Assembly (NCBI RefSeq): GCF_001908275.1
Contig: NZ_CP018620.1
Coordinates: forward strand, 5,146,001-5,210,000
Reading direction: 5' to 3'
DNA length: 64,000 nt
Origin: Paenibacillus xylanexedens
GTDB taxonomy: Bacteria > Bacillota > Bacilli > Paenibacillales > Paenibacillaceae
Made by a program: the position numbers and the translations under genes. Below the pieces are notes generated by a model that was given only the letters and a program-made list of their open reading frames with translations, was not told where the DNA came from and did not search any database. Shown here piece by piece: positions 18,331-27,741 of the stretch. How positions within the stretch are numbered: the stretch's first letter is position 1; each line of letters opens with the position of its first letter.

Positions 18331-18414
18331 ACAGTATGGTTTCTCTCCACTCCTATCCAATAACTGTATTGCTCCACGTGAGCAATGGCCGCTTTTGTAA
18401 GCGGTCTTTTTTTT
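18331..18414 (+). ncRNA. Candidate CcpA-regulated small regulatory RNA, about 84 nt
   Basis: No open reading frame, but a complete transcription unit. Predicted RNA: hairpin 1 with ACAGT (18331-18335) paired to ACTGT (18363-18367), closing a C/U-rich loop (TTTCTCTCCACTCCTATCC); hairpin 2 ATTGCTC/GAGCAAT (18368-18386); and an intrinsic terminator (18387-18414). The pyrimidine-rich unpaired stretch resembles the C-rich targeting loops of Gram-positive sRNAs that pair with G-rich ribosome binding sites. I do not recognise it as FsrA, RoxS/RsaE, SR1 or 6S RNA. It lies alone between tyrA and the ECF sigma gene. Confidence 0.65.
18387..18414 (+). terminator. Intrinsic terminator of the candidate small RNA
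   Basis: GGCCGCTT/AAGCGGTC (8 bp with one G-U pair), loop TTGT, then eight T residues. Confidence 0.88.
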
Positions 18415-18517
18415 GCCTTTAAAAAGATGTTTATATGTTAATATTTATATAATCCCTACATAAAACCCTCTTTGATCTGTGACTGAAAATCAAATAAGAA
18501 CTCCAATATAACCTCAC

Positions 18518-18543
18518 AAAAAAGAGGGCTTTCGCCCTCTTTC
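18518..18543 (-). terminator. Terminator of the trp-hisC-tyrA transcript
   Basis: Minus strand AGAGGGC-GAAA-GCCCTCT followed by TTTTTG, just after tyrA. Confidence 0.88.
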
Positions 18544-18548
18544 TCGTC

Positions 18549-19643
18549 TTATATCCACACTTGATAGCCTAAGGAATCCAATAACGTCTTGGCTCGTTCC
18601 ATATCTTCTTCCTGACGGAAAGACAGACGCATAATGCCCGGCACATCCACCCGGTTTTCGATAATCTCCAAGTTGCTCAAGTTGATATCATTCGCCCCAA
18701 GCTCAGTTGCGATCTTACCGATCATACCCGGTGCATCCTGGACATCAGTATATAGATCAAATAACGGCGAAATCATACCTTTGCGTCGTTCTGGTAATAT
18801 ACTGCGGAACTCGCGGGCCTGACGGAATGCCTCCTCTATGCCTTCACCGTTCTTATGCTCCAGCATATCCGTAAAGGCCGTCATCTGGCTATTCCAGTCC
18901 TTAAGCAAGCCCAGCAGTACATCACGGTTGCTAAGCAAGATATCTCTCCACACAATCGCATCACTGGACGCAATCCGGGTAATATCCCGAAAACCACCTG
19001 CAGCCAGCATTTTATACAGTGGATTCGACTCATTATATTCACGCACCTGATTCACCAGTGCAACAGCAATAACATGTGGCAGATGACTAATCGCCCCCAC
19101 GATGTCATCGTGCAGCAGAGGCTCCACACGCACGATCTGTGCCCGCGTATACGCAAGCAGCTCAGACAACCTGCTGTAGGCTTCCTCAGGTACATGTTCT
19201 GAAGGGGTTAAGACATAGTATGCATTCTCAAACAACACAGCTGAGGCCGCATCTACGCCTGCACGCTCCGACCCTGCCATAGGATGACCACCAATGAAAT
19301 AAGCGTCAGTCAACCGCACATGCTCGGCACAAGCGGCAATGGAAGCTTTAGTGCTTCCTACGTCCGTGATGATACATCCTTTTTTCAATGGCAGCTTGGA
19401 GAGCTTTTCGAAATAGGATTCTAGCAAACCTACGGGAACGCACAAAAAAATAAAGTCGGCATCCTCTACCGCTTCTTCCAGAGAGAGCGTAGCATCATCC
19501 ACTACACCGCTCGCTATGTACTTGTCCTTCAGTTCATCCAAGTGGGCGTAGCCCATCACGGTTACACCTGGCTTGCCTTTGAAGCAGAGCGCCAGTGAAC
19601 CGCCGATGAGTCCTACACCAATCATTGCAATTTTTAGTTTCAT
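18549..19643 (-). CDS. tyrA: Prephenate dehydrogenase with C-terminal ACT domain
   Basis: Oxidative decarboxylation of prephenate to 4-hydroxyphenylpyruvate in tyrosine synthesis. The 364-aa product has the NAD-binding GVGLIGGSLAL (8-18), the GGHPMAGSERAGVDAA motif near 130 carrying the catalytic histidine, and a C-terminal ACT domain (from about 290, LYTDVQDAPGMIGKIATELGANDINLSNLEI), the usual site for tyrosine feedback. Last gene of the supraoperon; in B. subtilis aroE follows, but here a terminator and the candidate small RNA do. Confidence 0.95.
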   Translation of the reverse strand: MKLKIAMIGVGLIGGSLALCFKGKPGVTVMGYAHLDELKDKYIASGVVDDATLSLEEAVEDADFIFLCVPVGLLESYFEKLSKLPLKKGCIITDVGSTKASIAACAEHVRLTDAYFIGGHPMAGSERAGVDAASAVLFENAYYVLTPSEHVPEEAYSRLSELLAYTRAQIVRVEPLLHDDIVGAISHLPHVIAVALVNQVREYNESNPLYKMLAAGGFRDITRIASSDAIVWRDILLSNRDVLLGLLKDWNSQMTAFTDMLEHKNGEGIEEAFRQAREFRSILPERRKGMISPLFDLYTDVQDAPGMIGKIATELGANDINLSNLEIIENRVDVPGIMRLSFRQEEDMERAKTLLDSLGYQVWI

Positions 19644-19669
19644 GGGTCCTCACTCTTTCATCGCCAGTA

Positions 19670-20770
19670 TTAAGGGCGTGCTACCGCCTTCTCAGCCAGC
19701 GTGTTCTCCAGTGCCGTGACAAATGCACGGTTCTGTTCTGATGTTCCGACGGACACACGAATGTAAGTTGGGTATACGTGGAATCCTGAGCGAACGATAA
19801 TGCCTTGTTTGAGCAAGGATTGGAACGCAATTGCCGAAGGCATATTCAGGTCAACCATAATGAAATTACCCTGTGAAGGGAAATACGACAATCCGAGCCG
19901 TATAAATTCATTTTGAAGGTAATCCCGATCCGTTGCATTCCGCTTCGAGCACTCTTGAACAAAATCCTGATCCAGTAGTGCAGCTTTTGCCGCAACCTGT
20001 CCAAAACGGGAGGTGTTAAACGGTTCACGTACACGGTTAATCAAATCAATAATTTCGGGACGTGCAATACCATATCCGATCCGAAGCGAAGCCAAACCGT
20101 AAATTTTGGAGAATGTCCGCAGTATGACCAAGTTCGGATACCGTTCGATCAATGGTACACTTTGCGGGTATGCTTCATCGGTTACGAATTCATAATAAGC
20201 TTCGTCCAGTATGACCATCACATGAGCAGGCACACGGTCCATAAAGGCTGTAAGTTCCTGCTCGGAGATAATCGTACCTGTCGGATTATTTGGATTACAC
20301 ACCCATACTGCTTTGGTTTTGTCGTTAATTTGCGCCAGCATCGCGCTCAGATCATGCGTGCCATCTTTCAGAGGCACTTCGATGGACACGGCACCCTCAA
20401 TATCTGCATTGCTTTTATATACAGAAAATGTCTGATCTGCCATAATGTTCTCATCACCCGGCAAGAAGAAAGCTCTCGTGATCAAAGCAATAATCTCATC
20501 GGAACCACAACCAAATATTAAGTTGTTCCGTTCAACGCCAAGATGCTTGGCAAGAACTCCCGTCAGCTCAACCGAGCTACCGTCTGGGTATATGCTTATA
20601 TTAGTCATTTCTTTCGTAATGGCTTCCAGAGCGGCAGGAGAACTGCCGTACGGGTTTTCGTTGGAGGCCAGCTTGATGACTTGTTCAAGCCCCAGTTCAC
20701 GTTTCACTTCTTCAATCGGTTTGCCCGGCTGGTACACAGGCAGATTGACAATCTGGGATTTCGGTTTCAA
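19670..20770 (-). CDS. hisC: Histidinol-phosphate aminotransferase (also aromatic aminotransferase)
   Basis: PLP-dependent class I/II aminotransferase; in this operon HisC serves both histidine and Phe/Tyr synthesis. The 366-aa product has SNENPYGSSPAA near 36, the NPNNPTGT motif near 157, and the PLP lysine in RTFSKIYGLASLRIGYG (K about 220). The start is TTG at 20770 with AGGAGG 8 nt upstream. An 86-bp gap after trpA holds a GACACG/CGTGTC hairpin and a second one, possibly for mRNA processing. Confidence 0.94.
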   Translation of the reverse strand: MKPKSQIVNLPVYQPGKPIEEVKRELGLEQVIKLASNENPYGSSPAALEAITKEMTNISIYPDGSSVELTGVLAKHLGVERNNLIFGCGSDEIIALITRAFFLPGDENIMADQTFSVYKSNADIEGAVSIEVPLKDGTHDLSAMLAQINDKTKAVWVCNPNNPTGTIISEQELTAFMDRVPAHVMVILDEAYYEFVTDEAYPQSVPLIERYPNLVILRTFSKIYGLASLRIGYGIARPEIIDLINRVREPFNTSRFGQVAAKAALLDQDFVQECSKRNATDRDYLQNEFIRLGLSYFPSQGNFIMVDLNMPSAIAFQSLLKQGIIVRSGFHVYPTYIRVSVGTSEQNRAFVTALENTLAEKAVARP

Positions 20771-20856
20771 CCCGACCGCCTCCTGTTATTGAAATAATGT
20801 TAGACACGAATCAGCGTGCACCTTACGTGTCCAAAAGATGTCTTTTCAGGACATAT

Positions 20857-21663
20857 CTATCCCTTTAATTGTGCCACAAAGTTGCGAATTTGCAACAGTC
20901 CCGCTGCACGCGTATCCGGATTTTCAAGCAGAGGAATCGCATCTTCCACTTGACGAACAATGGCACTACCTACAACAACGCCATCGCAGATGCGGGAGAA
21001 ATGTGCCACCTGCTCATGACTGGAGATACCAAAACCTACTGCTACAGGGAGGTCTGTCAGGCTTTTCACCGTCTCAATGAAGCTCTCTACGCCATCAAAG
21101 AAAGAAGCTCTCTCTCCGGTTACCCCAAGAGAAGATACACAATAGATAAAGCCACTCGCTCCCGTTACAATCCGCTCAATCCGGGCATTAGATGTAGGTG
21201 CAACAAGCGGCACCAGATGCACACCAGCACGATTTGCGCGTTCTCGCATCTCTTCCGCTTCCTCAATTGGCAGGTCCGGAATGATCATGCCACTAATATC
21301 GTGTTTGACCAATTCATCAAAGAATACATCCAGTCCTGTCTGCAATACCGGATTATAATAGGTGAACAGTACAAACGGCAGTTTCACACCTGCCTTACGA
21401 GCTTTTGCAGCGGTTTCCATAACAGTACGAATGGTAATCTGGCTTTTCAGCGCACGTTCGGAAGCACGCTGAATGACTGGGCCATCTGCAAGCGGATCGG
21501 AATAGGGAACACCCAGTTCCAAAATATCCGCTCCAGCCTGTTCAAGCTCCTTAATGATATCAATCGTTGTGTCCACATCCGGGTCTCCCACGGTTAAAAA
21601 TGGAATAAGTGCCGTACGATTCTGTTCCTTCAATTGCTGGAAGGTCTGGTCCATCAGATTCAT
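20857..21663 (-). CDS. trpA: Tryptophan synthase alpha chain
   Basis: Cleaves indole-3-glycerol phosphate to indole and glyceraldehyde-3-phosphate. The 268-aa TIM barrel has [11 protein letters not shown], the catalytic glutamate in [16 protein letters not shown] (about E49), D in [10 protein letters not shown], and phosphate-binding GFGIS and VGSAIV. Overlaps trpB by 4 bp; partner of TrpB. Confidence 0.96.
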   Translation of the reverse strand: MNLMDQTFQQLKEQNRTALIPFLTVGDPDVDTTIDIIKELEQAGADILELGVPYSDPLADGPVIQRASERALKSQITIRTVMETAAKARKAGVKLPFVLFTYYNPVLQTGLDVFFDELVKHDISGMIIPDLPIEEAEEMRERANRAGVHLVPLVAPTSNARIERIVTGASGFIYCVSSLGVTGERASFFDGVESFIETVKSLTDLPVAVGFGISSHEQVAHFSRICDGVVVGSAIVRQVEDAIPLLENPDTRAAGLLQIRNFVAQLKG

Positions 21664-22859
21664 CCCAAGTCACCTCCCGTGTATTTCATGATCGATTCAA
21701 CATCCTTGTCTCCACGTCCCGACAGACAAATGACTACAATATCATCTGCTGTAAGTTCAGGCGCCAGTTTGACAACTTGGGCAACCGCATGTGCAGACTC
21801 CAGAGCAGGAATGATTCCCTCCGTCCGACATAGGAGTTGCAGGGCATCCAGTGCTTCCTGATCCGTGATCGGTACATATTTTGCCCGTTCAATATCCTTA
21901 AGATAGGAATGCTCTGGACCAACACCCGGATAATCAAGTCCAGCCGAGATGGAATGCGCTGGCTGAACCTGCCCATACTCATCCTGCAACAGGTAACTCA
22001 TAGATCCCTGGAATACACCATGCGTACCTTTGGTCATTGTCGCAGCGTGATACTCGGTTTCGACCCCTTTGCCTGCGGCTTCAACACCAACAAGCTTCAC
22101 ATCCTGATCACCGATAAATGGATAGAACATACCGATCGCATTACTTCCTCCACCAACAGCGGCTACAATTACATCCGGCAAACGCCCTTCGATCTCCTGA
22201 ATCTGACGACGGGTCTCATCACCAATCACACGTTGGAAATTTCGCACCATCATCGGATATGGATGAGGACCAACCACTGATCCGAGCACATAGAATGTAT
22301 CCTCCACATTGCTGACCCAGTAACGAAGTGCTTCATTACCAGCATCCTTCAGTGTCCGTGTTCCGGACGTCACCGGAATCACTTCTGCTCCGAGCAGCTT
22401 CATCCGAAATACGTTTAACTGCTGACGCTCTGTATCTTCTTCGCCCATAAATACTTTGCATTCCAATCCAAGTAATGCGGCTACGGTTGCCGTTGCAACG
22501 CCATGTTGACCTGCACCTGTTTCGGCAATAACTTTCTTTTTGCCCATCCGTTTGGCTAACAATCCTTGTCCAATGGCGTTGTTAATTTTGTGCGCGCCTG
22601 TATGATTGAGATCTTCACGTTTCAGATAAATTTTCGGTCCGCCCAATCGGCGTGACAATTGCTCTGCATGATACAATGGCGTTTCACGTCCAGAATACTC
22701 GCTTAGCAGATAGTTCAGTTCCTTGTTGAATTCCTCATCTTTAGAGAAGTGGCTATATGCCTCCTCCAACTCTATGAGTGCGTTCATTAGTGTCTCAGGT
22801 ACAAAGCGGCCTCCGAAGTGACCGAAACGCCCGTGTTGATCCGGCAATTGATGTGTCAT
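21660..22859 (-). CDS. trpB: Tryptophan synthase beta chain
   Basis: PLP enzyme condensing indole with serine to tryptophan. The 399-aa product has the PLP lysine in [15 protein letters not shown] (K about 90), the substrate loop [11 protein letters not shown], and the glycine-rich phosphate loop GGGSNAIG. Overlaps trpF by 4 bp and trpA by 4 bp, favouring equal subunit synthesis. Confidence 0.97.
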   Translation of the reverse strand: MTHQLPDQHGRFGHFGGRFVPETLMNALIELEEAYSHFSKDEEFNKELNYLLSEYSGRETPLYHAEQLSRRLGGPKIYLKREDLNHTGAHKINNAIGQGLLAKRMGKKKVIAETGAGQHGVATATVAALLGLECKVFMGEEDTERQQLNVFRMKLLGAEVIPVTSGTRTLKDAGNEALRYWVSNVEDTFYVLGSVVGPHPYPMMVRNFQRVIGDETRRQIQEIEGRLPDVIVAAVGGGSNAIGMFYPFIGDQDVKLVGVEAAGKGVETEYHAATMTKGTHGVFQGSMSYLLQDEYGQVQPAHSISAGLDYPGVGPEHSYLKDIERAKYVPITDQEALDALQLLCRTEGIIPALESAHAVAQVVKLAPELTADDIVVICLSGRGDKDVESIMKYTGGDLG

Positions 22860-23596
22860 GCCTGCTTCACCCTTTCTACGAATGCTGTAATTTTGGCAAT
22901 ATCCTTCACACCTTCTGTCTCCACGCCGCTGGATACATCGACGCCGAAAGGTGCATATGTCTGTATTAGTTGTTGTACATTGTCCGGCTGCAAACCTCCT
23001 GCAACGAACAGAGCAATTTCACGACTTTTCGCCCATTCAGCATAGGCAGGGATTCGCTCCCAGGCAAACGTTTTCCCGGAGCCCCCTCCATATAGAGGAT
23101 CATGGGTATCAAGCAATATCGCATCCACGAATTTATCGTAACTATCAAGATCCCTTATGGCTGCATCATCAGCTTCCGGTCCCGTTTCTTCTTTGGGAAA
23201 AGAAAAAACTTTGAACACTTTGGCATTCCACCGCTGCTTCACCTGCTGGCAAAATTCCGCAGTCTCCTGTCCATGCAGCTGAATAACATCCAAGTGAGCA
23301 ATCTCCATAATGTGTTCCAGCTCTTCGATCGTAGGATTCACAAATACACCCGCAAGCTTCGGCCGATCATAGGTAGACCATTCGAACAACACCGTTCTTA
23401 ATGCAGCGGCCTGCTCGGGTTCGATTCGGCGGCGTGATTTGGCAAAAACAACACCAATGTAATCCACAGGCAAGTTTATCATCGATTTTAGCACTTCAAC
23501 GTCCTGAAGTCCACATATTTTTACGGCCGCTGGCAGCGGGTTTCTCAGTTCTGACATACTGTCGCCTGTGCCATCTTGTATGGAAGTATTCATCAT
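22856..23596 (-). CDS. trpF: Phosphoribosylanthranilate isomerase
   Basis: Amadori rearrangement of phosphoribosyl-anthranilate to CdRP. The 246-aa barrel has [11 protein letters not shown] (general-base cysteine, about 28), [19 protein letters not shown], and AGGLQPDNV near the C-terminus. The ATG at 23596 overlaps the trpC stop (ATGA), giving about 14 extra residues before the conserved core; an internal ATG at residue 14 is the alternative start. Confidence 0.95.
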   Translation of the reverse strand: MMNTSIQDGTGDSMSELRNPLPAAVKICGLQDVEVLKSMINLPVDYIGVVFAKSRRRIEPEQAAALRTVLFEWSTYDRPKLAGVFVNPTIEELEHIMEIAHLDVIQLHGQETAEFCQQVKQRWNAKVFKVFSFPKEETGPEADDAAIRDLDSYDKFVDAILLDTHDPLYGGGSGKTFAWERIPAYAEWAKSREIALFVAGGLQPDNVQQLIQTYAPFGVDVSSGVETEGVKDIAKITAFVERVKQA

Positions 23597-24381
23597 TTGG
23601 GTCCCATTAAATCATATACAGCCGCCTCGACATCATCCTTGCGCATGAGATGCTCACCTACGAGAATACCATGAACACCGGCCTGGATCAGAGGTACGGT
23701 TGATTCTGGTCCGTCAATACCACTTTCGCTAATCAAGGTAACGCCACTTGGAATCAATTCCATCAAATCCAGTGTCGTGTTCAGACTGGTTTCGAATGTT
23801 TTCAAATTACGATTATTGATACCCACTAGTGTTGCCTGCGGAATCTCCAATACATGCTCCAATTCTGTTCGATCATGGACTTCAATCAAAGCGTCCAGCC
23901 CCAAACTTTTGGCAAATTCCAGATATTGACGAATCTGTTCAGGTGTCAGAATGCTGGCAATCAGCAGTATCGCATCCGCACCCAGTAATCTTGCCTCAGC
24001 AATCTGTCGTTCATCTATAATAAAATCCTTGCGTAACAGCGGAATGTTCACCGCCTGATGAATCGCCTGCAAGTACTCGTTGCTGCCTTGAAAATACGAC
24101 ACATCCGTTAATACGGAGATGCAGTCTGCACCCGCTCGCTCATAAGCAGCAGCAATCTCTACCGGATGAAAATCCGGACGAATTAACCCTTTGGATGGCG
24201 AAGCCTTCTTCACTTCAGCAATAAGGCCGAGTTTGCGATTGCGTCCGCTTGATAGTGCTTGTTCAAACCCCCGGGTTGCGGGTAGTTGTTCGATTTGTTG
24301 GATAGCTTCATCCATGTTAAATGTTTGTGCCAGAACTTCAACTTCTTTATGTTTGGTTGCAACGATTCGATCAAGATACAT
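23593..24381 (-). CDS. trpC: Indole-3-glycerol phosphate synthase
   Basis: Ring closure of CdRP to indole-3-glycerol phosphate. The 262-aa barrel has LIAEVKKASPSKG (catalytic lysine), ISVLTDVSYFQGS, LLRKDFIID, VGINNRNLKTF and LISESGIDGPE. Its start overlaps trpD by 11 bp. Confidence 0.96.
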   Translation of the reverse strand: MYLDRIVATKHKEVEVLAQTFNMDEAIQQIEQLPATRGFEQALSSGRNRKLGLIAEVKKASPSKGLIRPDFHPVEIAAAYERAGADCISVLTDVSYFQGSNEYLQAIHQAVNIPLLRKDFIIDERQIAEARLLGADAILLIASILTPEQIRQYLEFAKSLGLDALIEVHDRTELEHVLEIPQATLVGINNRNLKTFETSLNTTLDLMELIPSGVTLISESGIDGPESTVPLIQAGVHGILVGEHLMRKDDVEAAVYDLMGPK

Positions 24382-25462
24382 GACTGTACGCCTCCGTTGT
24401 ATGAATTAACTGTTCAAGCTTCCCGGCAGCTTTGCCCGAATCTACCGCTTCTGCGGCAAGTGTCACCCCTTCAGCAATGCTATCTGCAAGACCGGATACA
24501 TAGATGCACGCTCCGGCATTCAACAGAACGACATCACGATAGGCACTCTGCTCACCCTGGAAGATCCTCTTAATAATTTCGGCATTCTGTGCCGCATCTC
24601 CTCCAAGTACCGCTTCAAGCGGATGCAGAGACAAACCCATATCACGTGGATCAATATCATAGGTGTGCACTTCACCATTGCGAAGTTCAGATACCTGAGT
24701 CGGTGCCGAGATACTGATTTCATCCAGACCATCATGGCTGGCCACGACCAACGCTCTTTTGAGACCAAGACGATTCAGTACTTCAGCAATCATCGGCGTC
24801 CGGGAACGATCATACAGGCCAAGTAATTGGCGATCTGCTCCCGCAGGATTCGTTAACGGTCCGAGCATATTGAAAATGGTACGAACCCCCAGCTCTTTTC
24901 TTGGTCCTGCCGCATGTCGCATGGAAGGGTGATATACCTGGGCAAAACAGAAGCAGATTCCGATATCATCCAGACATTGTCTGGCCTGCTCCCCGTTCAG
25001 ATGGATATTTACACCGAGTGCCTCTAATACATCTGCACTACCCGCTTTGCCTGAAGCTGAACGGTTGCCATGTTTGGCGACCCGAACCGAGACGGCCGAA
25101 GCAATGATCGCGGATGCTGTGGAAATGTTGAATTTGTGAATACCCGATCCACCTGTCCCACAAGTGTCCAGCAATCCGCTGCCATCCGTTAGAATTCGTC
25201 CGCCCTGACCACGCATGGCTTCAGCAAAACCGGTGATCTCATCTACCGTTTCACCCTTCATCCGTAGCGCCATCAGCAAACCTCCGATTTGAGCCGGCGT
25301 TGCCTCACCTCTCATGATCGAGTACATCAACTCTCTTGCTTCGGCTTGCTCCAGATGGCTGCCCTCTAGAATTTTCGCCAGGCCATTTTTCATGCCTTCC
25401 TCACGAGTAATCTCAGCAATAGGGGTTATAGGGTTCTCATTCATTATTGGGTTTATGTTCAT
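24371..25462 (-). CDS. trpD: Anthranilate phosphoribosyltransferase
   Basis: Transfers the phosphoribosyl group of PRPP to anthranilate. The 363-aa product has the PRPP-binding DTCGTGGSGIHKFNIST (about 99-115), KHGNRSASGKAGSADVLEALG, and FCFAQVYHPSMRHAAGPRKELGVRTIFNMLGPLTNPA. The start at 25462 gives about 20 residues before the conserved helix; a later ATG is possible. Starts 17 bp after trpE. Confidence 0.95.
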   Translation of the reverse strand: MNINPIMNENPITPIAEITREEGMKNGLAKILEGSHLEQAEARELMYSIMRGEATPAQIGGLLMALRMKGETVDEITGFAEAMRGQGGRILTDGSGLLDTCGTGGSGIHKFNISTASAIIASAVSVRVAKHGNRSASGKAGSADVLEALGVNIHLNGEQARQCLDDIGICFCFAQVYHPSMRHAAGPRKELGVRTIFNMLGPLTNPAGADRQLLGLYDRSRTPMIAEVLNRLGLKRALVVASHDGLDEISISAPTQVSELRNGEVHTYDIDPRDMGLSLHPLEAVLGGDAAQNAEIIKRIFQGEQSAYRDVVLLNAGACIYVSGLADSIAEGVTLAAEAVDSGKAAGKLEQLIHTTEAYSHVS

Positions 25463-25479
25463 CTCCGGTCTCTCCTCTC

Positions 25480-27048
25480 TCAGTTCTTAGCGGCCGCTGG
25501 TGTGACAAAGTAGTCTGCATTCGCCAGTCTCAACGTGCTGTCCTTTTCTTTGGCAGGAAACATTGCTTCTGCTGTTCGAATCGCCTTGAGCAATGCTTTA
25601 GCTTTGTTAACCGTTTCCTCATATTCATTCTCAGGCACAGAATCCCATACGATTCCCGCTCCGGCCTGTACATACGCTTTTCCTTTTTTAAAAATAATCG
25701 TACGAATCGTAATACAGGAGTCCATGTTACCCGAGAAACCAAGGTATCCGATTGCTCCTGCATAAGCTCCACGTGCCTCTTTCTCCAGTTCCGCGATAAT
25801 CTCCATTGCACGCAGTTTCGGTGCTCCGGATACAGTACCCGCTGGCAAGCAAGAGAGGAATGCATCGAAGAAATCCTTATCTTCTCTAAGCTCGCCCGTA
25901 ACGTTGGATACCATGTGCATAACGTGAGAATACCGTTCAATCTCCATGAACATGTCACACTTCACACTGCCGAAGCTGGATACCCGGCCCAGATCGTTAC
26001 GACCCAGATCAACCAGCATCAGATGCTCCGCGCGTTCCTTCTCATCCTGGAGCAGATCAGCAGCGAGTGCACGATCTTCCGCTTCTGTTGCCCCCCTTGG
26101 ACGTGTACCTGCAATCGGTCGTGTCTCAACACGATTCCCGTCCACCTTGACCAGCGCTTCAGGCGAAGTACCCACGATAATCTCATCATCCATTTTGAGG
26201 TAGTACATATAAGGTGATGGATTCAGGGTCCGAAGCACACGATACACGTGAAGCGGAGAAACTTCCGTATCAATGTGAAAACGCTGGGATAATACCACTT
26301 GAAAAATATCACCTGCGCGAATGTAATCTTTGGCTTGCTCCACATTACCGATAAACTGCTCTTTCGTGAGATTGGAGCGAATATCCCCCAGTTCCACGTC
26401 TCCCGGAATGGAACGCGGATTCAGGTTCTCCCCTGGTCCTTGCTGCTGCAAACGTTCTGCGGCCTGCTCCAGCTTCTCCGAAGTCACTGCATACGCTTGA
26501 CGTATCTCGTCATCCGTTGCACCGTCCTTGACGTGTACATTACCAACGAGCAGCATCTGCTGCTTCACATGGTCAAACACGATAATCTGGTCACAGAACA
26601 TAAAGCGAATGTCATCCATATTCAGGTCATCCAGCGCGTGAGCTGGAAGTTTCTCATAATAGGACAGCAGATCATATCCGAAGAAACCAATTGCCCCACC
26701 TGTGAATGGTGGCAGTTCATCATCTTTTGGACTGCGGTACTTACGCAGCAGTGCTTTCAGTTCTTCGATCGGTTTGCCTGGCAATTCACGAGTTTTCCCT
26801 GCTTCTTCTACAACGATTCGACCCTTCTTGGCCGAAATCATCAGGAACGGATCTGTACCGATGAACGAGTATCTCGCCCATTGGATCCCCCCCTCTACAC
26901 TTTCCAACAGGAATGCCCGGTCGTTGTCAGCATAACGGCGGAATATTCGAATCGGAGTCTCCATATCTGCCAGAATCCGTTTGACTACCGGAATCAGATT
27001 ATACTCATTCGACATTTTCAGTACTTGATTAACGTTTGGCGTTATCAT
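25480..27048 (-). CDS. trpE: Anthranilate synthase component I
   Basis: Chorismate to anthranilate, using ammonia from a separate glutaminase subunit; no trpG lies in this operon, as in B. subtilis, where pabA serves. The 522-aa product has LLESVEGGIQWARYSFIG (tryptophan-binding LLES), FQVVLSQRF, TSPEALVKV, RPIAGTRPRG, DLGRNDLGRV and CLPAGTVSGAPKLRAMEII. ATG 27048 has AAAGGA 9 nt upstream. It follows a roughly 690-nt leader with a TRAP array and a MITE-like insertion. Confidence 0.95.
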   Translation of the reverse strand: MITPNVNQVLKMSNEYNLIPVVKRILADMETPIRIFRRYADNDRAFLLESVEGGIQWARYSFIGTDPFLMISAKKGRIVVEEAGKTRELPGKPIEELKALLRKYRSPKDDELPPFTGGAIGFFGYDLLSYYEKLPAHALDDLNMDDIRFMFCDQIIVFDHVKQQMLLVGNVHVKDGATDDEIRQAYAVTSEKLEQAAERLQQQGPGENLNPRSIPGDVELGDIRSNLTKEQFIGNVEQAKDYIRAGDIFQVVLSQRFHIDTEVSPLHVYRVLRTLNPSPYMYYLKMDDEIIVGTSPEALVKVDGNRVETRPIAGTRPRGATEAEDRALAADLLQDEKERAEHLMLVDLGRNDLGRVSSFGSVKCDMFMEIERYSHVMHMVSNVTGELREDKDFFDAFLSCLPAGTVSGAPKLRAMEIIAELEKEARGAYAGAIGYLGFSGNMDSCITIRTIIFKKGKAYVQAGAGIVWDSVPENEYEETVNKAKALLKAIRTAEAMFPAKEKDSTLRLANADYFVTPAAAKN

Positions 27049-27073
27049 CAGATCACGTCCTTTCAGATTTAGG

Positions 27074-27294
27074 TAAGTTCAACTAAAGAGGTTTACACTG
27101 AGCACTCCGATGACAGAACAACCTTCCGATCGCTGTTATCCCCAGATTTTTTTGATTCCCTTTCTAAAGGGAAAATCCGGTGATAGCGTATGCTTCCGAT
27201 GTAGCTTTCTTTCAGAAAGCTTTTAGGCGAACGCTTCGCTTCTTCACGTTATTTCTGTCCTCTTCGTTTTTGTGTAAAAGTTTAGTTGAACTTA
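27074..27294. mobile_element. MITE-like element in the trp leader, 221 bp
   Basis: Bounded by a perfect 14-bp inverted repeat, TAAGTTCAACTAAA (27074-27087) and TTTAGTTGAACTTA (27281-27294). The outermost TA on each side could be a TA target duplication, as made by IS630/Tc1-type transposases. No coding capacity. The interior has several short perfect hairpins: TTCCCTTT/AAAGGGAA near 27155-27173, AGCTTTCT/AGAAAGCT near 27202-27221, and GCGAA/TTCGC. It ends 26 bp before the trpE start. I have the impression of similar intergenic repeats in other Paenibacillus genomes, but this was not checked. Confidence 0.65.
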
Positions 27295-27322
27295 TAGGGG
27301 GAGAAGAAACAATTCAATGTAC

Positions 27323-27352
27323 AAAAAAACCTCTACCATCAGGTAGAGGTTT
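27323..27352 (-). terminator. Intrinsic terminator in the trp leader (candidate TRAP attenuator)
   Basis: Minus strand AAACCTCTACC-TGAT-GGTAGAGGTTT followed by TTTTTTTG. Its 5' arm contains CUCUAC, complementary to two GUAGAG segments in the upstream TRAP array, so an antiterminator is possible. It lies about 370 nt downstream of the array, and no other gene ends nearby. Confidence 0.75.
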
Positions 27353-27558
27353 GGTTATAAGCTGTATTTAACAGGGTGATGCTTCATAAATAACAAGTCC
27401 CTATACTTCGCTGTCGGATTATTCACAGGTCGCTGAATTGATGCATCTCACATCATCCAAATCGGGAAAATAAATTAGTTATAACACTTCAACTACTCAT
27501 TCCAATATTACGTAAAATATAGGAGAGTGCATTGATTGTGTTTGTACCAAAATATATC

Positions 27559-27591
27559 AAAACAAAAGATGTCCTATGACACGTTTGTTTT
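27559..27591. other. Hairpin in the trp leader, possible weak terminator
   Basis: Minus strand AAAACAAA-C-GTGTC-ATAG-GACAT-C-TTTTGTTTT: a mostly A-T stem ending in a T-rich run, about 80 nt after the TRAP array. It may be an alternative attenuator or a pause hairpin. Confidence 0.35.
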
Positions 27592-27670
27592 CCCTGTTCC
27601 TGTTACCTATTCCGTAGCACGACGTACCGTGAATCAGTTGACCGGTTTCTGTTGCCCCGGTTACCACCCA

Positions 27671-27735
27671 CTGGACTCTGCTATATACTCCACTAGCTCA
27701 GCTGCTCTCAGCTCAATCTCTACTCTACTCAACTG
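27671..27735 (-). promoter_or_regulatory. TRAP (MtrB) binding array in the trp leader RNA
   Basis: Minus-strand RNA carries thirteen NAG triplets (GAG, TAG or CAG) between 27735 and 27671, nearly all separated by 2-3 nt (one gap of 1, one of 4). TRAP's 11-mer ring binds about eleven (G/U)AG triplets with 2-3 nt spacing. The array begins at the predicted transcription start. mtrB is present at 37206-37427. Confidence 0.85.
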
Positions 27736-27741
27736 GTTCTC

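Noticed and set aside
20801..20850. Two small hairpins between trpA and hisC
   Set aside because: No T tract, so not terminators; possibly processing signals but too weak to list as features.
20869..21597. 242-aa plus-strand frame opposite trpA
   Set aside because: Antisense to a clearly real trpA, rich in Cys, His and Arg.
26299..27072. 257-aa plus-strand frame opposite trpE
   Set aside because: Antisense shadow of trpE that runs into the MITE edge.
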